Positions 58,588 through 64,000 of a stretch of 64,000 bases of DNA are shown piece after piece (within the stretch, counting starts at the first letter, position 1; the number at the start of each line of letters is the position of its first letter). Made by a program: the position numbers and the translations under genes. The notes below the pieces were generated by a model. It ran no database searches and had not been told where the DNA came from. It saw only the letters and a list, made by a program, of their open reading frames with translations. This stretch comes from Acaudatibacter sp963835495 (GTDB lineage Bacteria; Pseudomonadota; Alphaproteobacteria; Caulobacterales; Caulobacteraceae). The stretch is taken from positions 1,798,001 to 1,862,000 of the forward strand of contig CAWIFQ010000005.1 in the NCBI GenBank assembly GCA_963835495.1, written 5' to 3'.

Positions 58588-59811
58588 ATGGCTGATTTCG
58601 GCGCCGAGCTGGAGCCGTTCCGCGCCGAGGTGCGCGGCTGGATCGAGGCCAACTTCCCGCCCTCGCTGCGGGTCGACCCCGACAAGCCGGTCGATCCGGA
58701 GGCCGCCTCGACGTCGAGCGCCGACGCGGATCTGTGGCGCAGGCGGATGGGCGAGAAAGGCTGGGGCACGCCGACCTGGCCGACCGAGTATGGCGGCGGC
58801 GGGCTCTCGCCGGCTGAGGCCCGGATCGTGGTGTCGGAACTGGCGCGCGCCGGCGCGCCGAACCCGATCGGCGGCATGGGCGTCGGCATGTTCGGCCCGA
58901 CACTGCTCGAATACGGCAGCGACGAGCAGATGCGCCGCCACATCCCGCCGATCGTGAAGGGCGAGCTGCGCTGGTGCCAGGGCTTCTCCGAACCCGGCGC
59001 CGGCTCGGACCTGGCCTCGCTGCAGACCAAGGCGGAGGACAAGGGCGACCACTACCTCGTCAACGGCCAGAAGATCTGGACCAGCGGCGCCCAGTACGCC
59101 GACTGGTGCTTCTGCCTCGTCCGCACCGATCCCAAGGCCAAGAAGCACGAGGGCATCAGCTTCCTGCTGATCGACATGAAGACTCCCGGCGTCGAGCCCA
59201 GGCCGATCCGCCTGATCAACGACACCACCCCGTTCTGCGAGACCTTTTTCACCGACGTGAAGGCGCCGAAGGAGAACCTGGTCGGCCCGCTGAACGGCGG
59301 CTGGACCATTGCCAAGCGCCTGCTGCAGTTCGAGCGCCAGGGTATCGGCTCGCCCGCCCGCGCCGGTCAGGCCGGACCTGGCGCCCTCGCCGGTCCGCCG
59401 ATCAACGAGCTGGCCAAGACCTACGTCGGCGTCGACGACAGCGGCCGGCTGGCCGACGCCGACCTGCGCAGCCGCGTCACCTGCCACCTGATGGACAGCA
59501 AGGCCCACGCCCTCACCGGCGAGCGGATCGCGCTGGAAGCCAAGTCCAACCGCGGACCGAGCGCCACCTCCTCGATCATGAAGAACGCCGGCACCATGCT
59601 GCGCAAGGAGAAGGCCGAGCTGGCGGTCGAGATCATGGGCCATCAGGGTATCGGCTGGGGCGGCGATGAGTTCAGCGAACATGAGATCAGCGCCATGCGG
59701 GTGATGCTGCGCAGCAAGTCCGGCACCATCGCCGGCGGCTCGCAGGAGGTGCAGAACAACATCATCGCAAAACGCATCCTGGGTCTTCCCGACACCACCC
59801 ATTCCACCTAA
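58588..59811 (+). CDS. Acyl-CoA dehydrogenase, array copy 5
   Basis: Intact, 407 residues, ATG 58588 eight bases after a GGGGGAGG ribosome site that belongs to the preceding repeat. It opens MADFGAELEPFRAEVRGWIE. Blocks: WPTEYGGGGLSPAEARIVVS, RWCQGFSEPGAGSDLASLQT, WTSGAQYADWCFCLVRTDPK, TPFCETFFTDVKAPKENLVG. The probable catalytic Glu (about residue 249) is in KRLLQFERQGIGSPAR, followed by a loop rich in Gly/Ala/Pro (SPARAGQAGPGALAGPPINE). The C-terminal loop is TIAGGSQEVQNNIIAKRILG. Only 56 bp separate it from copy 6, with no repeat element. Confidence 0.93.
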   Translation: MADFGAELEPFRAEVRGWIEANFPPSLRVDPDKPVDPEAASTSSADADLWRRRMGEKGWGTPTWPTEYGGGGLSPAEARIVVSELARAGAPNPIGGMGVGMFGPTLLEYGSDEQMRRHIPPIVKGELRWCQGFSEPGAGSDLASLQTKAEDKGDHYLVNGQKIWTSGAQYADWCFCLVRTDPKAKKHEGISFLLIDMKTPGVEPRPIRLINDTTPFCETFFTDVKAPKENLVGPLNGGWTIAKRLLQFERQGIGSPARAGQAGPGALAGPPINELAKTYVGVDDSGRLADADLRSRVTCHLMDSKAHALTGERIALEAKSNRGPSATSSIMKNAGTMLRKEKAELAVEIMGHQGIGWGGDEFSEHEISAMRVMLRSKSGTIAGGSQEVQNNIIAKRILGLPDTTHST

Positions 59812-59867
59812 ACGTCGAGCATTCTGGTCTGGTCCTAAGGGACCGGCCGTCTTGGAGATTGAATTCA

Positions 59868-61094
59868 ATGGCTGATTTCGGAGGCGACATCGACGCCTTC
59901 CGCGCGGACGCCAAGGCCTGGCTGGAGGCGAATTTTCCCGCCTCGCTCAAGGGCAAGAGCGCCATGGCGTACATCGAGGACGAAAACCCCGACGACGCCG
60001 ACATCAAGGCCTGGACCCTCGCCATGGCCGACAAGGGCTGGGGCGTGCCGACCTGGCCGAAGCAGTACGGCGGCGGCGGTCTCTCGCCGGCCGAGGCGCG
60101 CGTGCTGCAGCAGGAAATGAACCGCCTCGGCGCCTGGAACCCGGTCGGCGGCATGGGCACGATGATGTTCGGCCCGACCCTGCTCGAGTACGGCAACGAA
60201 GAGCAGAAGCAGAAGCACATCCGCGCCATCGCCAGGCAGGAAGTGCGCTGGTGCCAGGGCTTCTCCGAGCCGGGCGCCGGCTCCGACCTCGCCTCGCTGC
60301 AGATGAAGGCCGAGGACAAGGGCGACCACTACCTGGTCAACGGCTCCAAGATTTGGACGTCGGGCGGCCAGTGGGCCGACATGTGCTTCGCCCTGGTGCG
60401 CACCGACACCACCAAGAAGCACGAGGGCATCTCGTTCCTGCTGATCGACATGCACGATCCGGGCGTCGAAGTGCGGCCAATCCGGCTGATCGCCGGCGCC
60501 TCGCCGTTCTGCGAGACCTTCTTCACCGACGTGAAGGTGCCGAAGGAGAACCTGGTCGGGCCGCTGAACGGCGGCTGGACCATCGCCAAGCGGCTGCTGC
60601 AGCATGAGCGCAGCGGCATCGGCGGCGGCGGCAGCGGCGGCGGGGGCGGCAACAACATCTTCGGCGTCGGCGGCTCGCCGGCGGCGGCGGCCAAGACCTA
60701 CGTCGGCCTGGACGAGAAAGGCCGCATCGACGATCCCGACCTGCGCTCGCGTGTCATCTGCCACGAGATGGACGCCAAGGCGTTCCAGCTCACCGCCTTC
60801 CGGATGATGGCGGAATCGAAGTCGAACCAGGGCCCCAGCGCCGTGACCTCGATCATGAAGAACGCCGGCACCAAGGTCGGCCAGGACCGCGCCGAACTGC
60901 TGCTCGAAGTGATGGGCACGCAGGGGCTCGGCTGGGAAGGCGACGACTTCACCGAGAACGAGCTGTCCACCGTTCGCGGTTGGCTCGGCGGCAAGGCCAC
61001 CACCATTTTCGGTGGCTCGCAGGAAATCCAAAGCAACATCATTTCCAAGCGGATCCTGGGCCTGCCCGATCCCTTGGGTCCGTCATCGAACTAG
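59868..61094 (+). CDS. Acyl-CoA dehydrogenase, array copy 6
   Basis: Intact, 408 residues, ATG 59868 with TTGGAG 11 nt upstream. It opens MADFGGDIDAFRADAKAWLE. Blocks: WPKQYGGGGLSPAEARVLQQ, RWCQGFSEPGAGSDLASLQM, WTSGGQWADMCFALVRTDTT, SPFCETFFTDVKVPKENLVG. The probable catalytic Glu is in KRLLQHERSGIGGGG. It is followed by the most extreme Gly-rich loop of the set (GGGGSGGGGGNNIFGVGGSP). The C-terminal loop TIFGGSQEIQSNIISKRILG equals that of copy 3. It is 13 bp upstream of the small-subunit-type ACAD and surely co-transcribed with it. Confidence 0.93.
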   Translation: MADFGGDIDAFRADAKAWLEANFPASLKGKSAMAYIEDENPDDADIKAWTLAMADKGWGVPTWPKQYGGGGLSPAEARVLQQEMNRLGAWNPVGGMGTMMFGPTLLEYGNEEQKQKHIRAIARQEVRWCQGFSEPGAGSDLASLQMKAEDKGDHYLVNGSKIWTSGGQWADMCFALVRTDTTKKHEGISFLLIDMHDPGVEVRPIRLIAGASPFCETFFTDVKVPKENLVGPLNGGWTIAKRLLQHERSGIGGGGSGGGGGNNIFGVGGSPAAAAKTYVGLDEKGRIDDPDLRSRVICHEMDAKAFQLTAFRMMAESKSNQGPSAVTSIMKNAGTKVGQDRAELLLEVMGTQGLGWEGDDFTENELSTVRGWLGGKATTIFGGSQEIQSNIISKRILGLPDPLGPSSN

Positions 61095-61107
61095 AGGAAA
61101 CGAAGAC

Positions 61108-62244
61108 ATGGCCGTTTTGACCGAAGAACAAAGCATGCTGCGCGATGCGGCGCGCACCTGGACCCAGGAGAAGTCCCCGGTGTCCGCGTTCCGCAAAATG
61201 CGCGACAGCGGCGCGCCGCTTGGCTACGACCCGGCCGCCTTCCGCGAGATGGCGGAGATGGGCTGGACCGGGGTCATCATCCCCGAGGAATACGGCGGCT
61301 CCGACTTCGGCTACCTGAGCCTGGGCCTGGTGCTGGAAGAAACCGGCCGCACCCTGACCGCCTCGCCGCTGCTGGCCACGGCGCTCGCCGCCGCCAGCGC
61401 GCTGATCCTGGGCGGCACGGCCGCGCAGAAGGAAGCCTGGCTGCCGAAGATCGCCGCCGGCGAAGCGGTCGGCACGCTGGCGATCGAGGAAGGCCCGCAC
61501 CACGCGCCGGAAAAGGCCGCGCTGGCCGCGACCAAGTCCGGCGCCGGCTACAGCCTCTCGGGCAAGAAGACCTTCGTGCTCGAGGGCATGGCCGCCAACG
61601 TGTTCGTCGTCTCCGCCCGCACCTCGGGCAAGGCCGGCGACAAGGACGGCGTCACCCTGTTCCTGGTCCCCGCCGACGCCAAGGGCGTCAGCCGCAAGGC
61701 GCTGAAACTGGCCGACAGCCGCGGCGCCGCGATCGTCACCTTCGAGAACGTCGCGGTCGGCGCCGACGCGGTCCTCGGTGAAGAGGGCAAGGGCTACCCG
61801 CTGCTGGAGAAGGTGCTTGACCGCGCCAGAGCCGGCCTCGCGGCCGAGATGCTCGGCTCGGCGATCCAGGCGTTCGAGACCACGCTCGACTACCTGAAGA
61901 CGCGGGTTCAGTTCGGCCAGGTCATCGGCTCGTTCCAGGCGCTGCAGCACCGCGCGGCCAAGATGTTCACCGACCTCGAACTGGCCCGCTCCTGCGTCGA
62001 AGCCGCCCTCGCGGCGATCGACAACGACAGCCCGGACGTGCCGGAACTGGTCTCGCTGGCCAAGGCCAAGGTCGGCGACACGCTGCACCTGGTCTCCAAC
62101 GAGATGGTGCAGATGCACGGCGGCATCGGCATGACCGACGCCCACGACGCCGGCTTCTACCTCAAGCGCGCCCGCGCCGCGGAAGCTACCTTCGGCGGCC
62201 AGGCCTACCACCGCGACCGCTACGCCCGGATCAACGGCTACTGA
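61108..62244 (+). CDS. Acyl-CoA dehydrogenase, small-subunit type (probable partner subunit)
   Basis: 378 residues, ATG 61108 with AGGAAACG upstream. It differs clearly from copies 1-6: it opens MAVLTEEQSMLRDAARTWTQ and has GVIIPEEYGGSDFGYLSLGL and GYSLSGKKTFVLEGMAANVF. At the place of the catalytic Glu-Arg it reads LLEKVLDRARAGLAAEMLGS, with no glutamate in the E-R position. The C-terminal loop is QMHGGIGMTDAHDAGFYLKR instead of a Y-E-G-T type. FTDLELARSCVEAAL and YLKTRVQFGQVIGSFQALQH keep the ACAD helices and FAD-contact residues. This is the pattern of the PimD/beta-type subunit of heteromeric ACADs. It is last in the array, followed by a strong terminator. Confidence 0.9.
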   Translation: MAVLTEEQSMLRDAARTWTQEKSPVSAFRKMRDSGAPLGYDPAAFREMAEMGWTGVIIPEEYGGSDFGYLSLGLVLEETGRTLTASPLLATALAAASALILGGTAAQKEAWLPKIAAGEAVGTLAIEEGPHHAPEKAALAATKSGAGYSLSGKKTFVLEGMAANVFVVSARTSGKAGDKDGVTLFLVPADAKGVSRKALKLADSRGAAIVTFENVAVGADAVLGEEGKGYPLLEKVLDRARAGLAAEMLGSAIQAFETTLDYLKTRVQFGQVIGSFQALQHRAAKMFTDLELARSCVEAALAAIDNDSPDVPELVSLAKAKVGDTLHLVSNEMVQMHGGIGMTDAHDAGFYLKRARAAEATFGGQAYHRDRYARINGY

Positions 62245-62270
62245 TCCAGCCAACCGGTCAGAACAGGAAG

Positions 62271-62296
62271 GGCGCGCCGCAAGGCGCGCCTTTTTT
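62271..62296 (+). terminator. Rho-independent terminator of the ACAD array
   Basis: GGCGCGCC-GCAA-GGCGCGCC followed by TTTTTT: an 8-bp perfect stem, a 4-nt loop and six T, 26 bp after the stop of the small-subunit ACAD. It is the only textbook intrinsic terminator in the window. Confidence 0.93.
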
Positions 62297-62407
62297 GTCG
62301 CCAGCCCCAATCTCCCGCTCATCCCGGCGAAGGCCGGGACCCAGGGAGGAGGCGGTTGCGTAGGCGCATTCCCGGCCGGGTCGAGTCCGCCGCTGGCAAA
62401 GAAGATG

Positions 62408-62554
62408 AACCGCGGAGATCGCGGAGATACGCGGAGCTACAGCGCTGTCTGGGCTCATTCCGGCGAGGCCGGCCTCCACAAGTTGGTCCGGCTGTCGCGG
62501 GAGGGGGCTGCGAAAACGCTACCCGCTCCGCGTAACTCCGCGATCTCCGCGGTT
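62408..62554. repeat. 29-bp inverted repeat with 89-bp spacer
   Basis: The arm at 62408-62436 (AACCGCGGAGATCGCGGAGA and on) is the reverse complement of 62526-62554 with a single mismatch. Each arm is itself a tandem of CGCGGAG-type heptads. The element fills the gap between the ACAD terminator and the convergent aminotransferase. No gene is seen in 62297-62605. The stretch at about 62318-62342 resembles the family B end sequence (CTCATCCCGGCGAAGGCCGG). Confidence 0.78.
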
Positions 62555-62605
62555 CAACTTCCTTAGGTCCAATGCCGCGCGCATGGCTGCCGCCGGATGG
62601 AGCGC

Positions 62606-63934
62606 TTACCCCACCACCTCGTCGATCGCCGTCGCCAGCACGTCGGCCATCTGGTCGATCTCGGCTTCGGTCGAGACCAGCGGCGGGCCGAGGCAGATGA
62701 TGTCGCGCACGGCGCCGGTGCCGCCGGGATAGTAGAAGACGCCGTGGTTGAGCCCGTGGCCGACGATGCGGGCGGTGATCCGGTCGGCGGCGTCGAACGG
62801 CTCCAGGCTGTCGCGGTCGCGCACGATCTCCACCGCCTGCAGCAGCCCCCTGCCGCGAATCTCGGCGACATTGGCGTGCTGGCCGAGCCGGTGATGGAGC
62901 CGCGCCGACAGCCGCTCGCCCAGCGTCGCCGCCCGCGCCGTCAGGTTCTCTCGCGTCATGATCTCCAGCACCTTGCCGGCGGCGGCGCAGGCGGAGGGCA
63001 GGGCGGCGAAGGTGTGGAACATCACCTCGAAGCCGGCCGCGGCGATCGGCGCCGCGACTTCGCGGGTGGCGAACACGCCGCAGATTGCGCCGTAGCCGCC
63101 AGCCAGCCCCTTGCCCGAAACCAGGATGTCGGGCCGTACGCCCCAGTGGTCGACGCCGAAGCGCGCGCCGGTGCGGCCAAACCCGGTCATCACCTCGTCG
63201 ATGATCAGCAGGATGCCGAACTCGTCGCAGAGCGCGCGCAGGCCCGGCAGGTAGTCGTCCGGCGGCACGATCGCCCCGCCGCTTGAACCGGTGATCGGCT
63301 CGGACACGATCGCCGCGACGGTGGCGGGGTCCTGCGCCTCGATCGCCGCCCGCGTGGCCGCCAGGTAGTAGGCGCCGGCGTCGGGGTGATGGCGCCCCAG
63401 CGGGCAGCGCAGCGGCGACGGGGTGGGAATTGCCGGATAGCTCTGCAGGAACCCTTCCAGGCCGCGCTTGCGTCCCACGTGGCCCGAAAGGCCGGCCATG
63501 GCGATCGTGGTGCCGTGGTAGGAGAGCTCGCGCGACATCACCTTGAGCCGGCGCTCGTCGCCCTTCGCGGCGTGGTGCTGCAGCGCGATCTTCACCGCCG
63601 CCTCGACCCCCTCGGAGCCGCCGCTGGTGAGGTGGACGTGGTGCAGACCCTCGGGCAACCAGTCGCGCCGCAGCCGCTCGACCAGCCCCTCGCGCTCCGG
63701 CGTGCGCCAGGTCGGCACGACGAAGGCCGAGGCGGCGCCCGCGCCGGCCACCGCCTCCATCACCTCCGCCCGGCCGTGGCCGACGTTGACGACGATCGCG
63801 CCGCCGGCCGCGTCCAGGATCCGCCGCCCGTCGTCGGCGATCAGCCACGCGCCTTCGCCCCGCACGATCCGGATCGCGCGCGACGGCAGGAACGGCCAGT
63901 CCTTCAGGTCGGCGTCGTCTGTGGCAGCTGGCAT
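62606..63934 (-). CDS. Class-III (omega-type) PLP aminotransferase
   Basis: 442 residues. Two ATGs are available: the first (63940) abuts the GGGAGG ribosome site with no spacing, whereas the one at 63934 has the ideal 6-nt spacing, so I use 63934. Motifs: GRRILDAAGGAIVVNVGHGR, VHLTSGGSEGVEAAVKIALQ (PLP phosphate), SYHGTTIAMAGLSGHVGRKR, LLIIDEVMTGFGRTGARFGV (Asp contacting the PLP nitrogen) and the lysine in PDILVSGKGLAGGYGAICGV. The family covers 4-aminobutyrate, beta-alanine, taurine and amino-acid donors; context gives no substrate. It points towards the ACAD array and is separated from it by a terminator and a repeat. Confidence 0.9.
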   Translation of the reverse strand: MPAATDDADLKDWPFLPSRAIRIVRGEGAWLIADDGRRILDAAGGAIVVNVGHGRAEVMEAVAGAGAASAFVVPTWRTPEREGLVERLRRDWLPEGLHHVHLTSGGSEGVEAAVKIALQHHAAKGDERRLKVMSRELSYHGTTIAMAGLSGHVGRKRGLEGFLQSYPAIPTPSPLRCPLGRHHPDAGAYYLAATRAAIEAQDPATVAAIVSEPITGSSGGAIVPPDDYLPGLRALCDEFGILLIIDEVMTGFGRTGARFGVDHWGVRPDILVSGKGLAGGYGAICGVFATREVAAPIAAAGFEVMFHTFAALPSACAAAGKVLEIMTRENLTARAATLGERLSARLHHRLGQHANVAEIRGRGLLQAVEIVRDRDSLEPFDAADRITARIVGHGLNHGVFYYPGGTGAVRDIICLGPPLVSTEAEIDQMADVLATAIDEVVG

Positions 63935-64000
63935 CGGCATCCTCCCGGGGCTGGTTTCCCACCCCGGGCGCGCGTTGCCAACACCCGGTCTTACGCCTTC

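Noticed and set aside
1..64000. CRISPR array, insertion sequence, prophage, tRNA or rRNA
   Set aside because: No regularly spaced repeats, transposase or phage genes were recognised, and I found no tRNA cloverleaf or rRNA segment. A tRNAscan run would be needed to exclude a tRNA fully.

Overview
The window is GC-rich (roughly 70 %), densely coded chromosomal DNA from an alphaproteobacterium, most likely of the order Caulobacterales (Caulobacter/Phenylobacterium-like). The evidence is a PodJ-type polarity protein preceded by a perfect CtrA box (TTAA-N7-TTAA), GANTC sites, a near-consensus ParB-binding parS site, the hpt / zinc-ribbon / ftsEX block, and argH-lptM-lysA. I see no insertion sequence, prophage, CRISPR array, rRNA or tRNA.

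Layout. 1-1.6 kb: a TPR-sulfotransferase cut by the left edge. 1.6-6.6 kb: an aminophosphonate catabolism block. A DUF5690 membrane protein faces away from four overlapping genes: FAD oxidase, phnX, a TmpA-like dioxygenase and a TmpB/PhnZ-like HD oxygenase. A candidate Pho box lies in the divergent promoter. 6.6-16.4 kb: a pirin, a DegT-type aminotransferase, tandem iolG genes and a convergent iolC(J)-iolD-iolE-iolB operon for inositol breakdown. 16.5-21.2 kb: HNH protein, an internally duplicated hypothetical, a TetR regulator with operator and a tiny divergent membrane ORF, gluQ, GNAT, cold-shock protein. 21.4-29.6 kb: tlpA-like, argH-lptM-lysA, phosphoribosyltransferase, zinc-ribbon protein, ftsE-ftsX, ydcF-like, plsC. 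29.7-37.9 kb: chaC, DUF2125, hisC, methyltransferase, a PhyH dioxygenase with its TetR regulator and operator, parS, tyrA, and an SDR/HTH divergent pair. 38.0-40.6 kb: a redox module comprising a Cyc2-like monoheme cytochrome-porin, a Tat-exported HiPIP and a cytochrome b561, with an FNR/FixK-type box. 40.7-47.3 kb: DinG-like helicase, DUF1905 protein, ligase-associated helicase and pdeM. 47.5-52.8 kb: podJ and an MprF-like synthase. 52.9-62.2 kb: six tandem paralogous acyl-CoA dehydrogenases (ACADs) plus a seventh of small-subunit type, several separated by long inverted repeats and closed by a strong terminator. 62.6-63.9 kb: a class-III aminotransferase.

Sequence quality matters here. At least thirty single-base indels, almost all +1 insertions, break otherwise well-conserved genes. 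They are concentrated between about 8.4 and 14.8 kb, with scattered cases elsewhere. Conserved protein continues in the next frame after each one, so I read them as consensus errors, and broken genes are annotated at full length with the shift positions stated.

The most interesting systems are: (1) the Cyc2-like porin-cytochrome + HiPIP pair under a probable oxygen/redox regulator; (2) the compact phosphonate operon, which appears to combine routes for AEP-type and trimethyl-AEP substrates; (3) the ACAD array, where six catalytic subunits may share one partner that lacks the catalytic glutamate.
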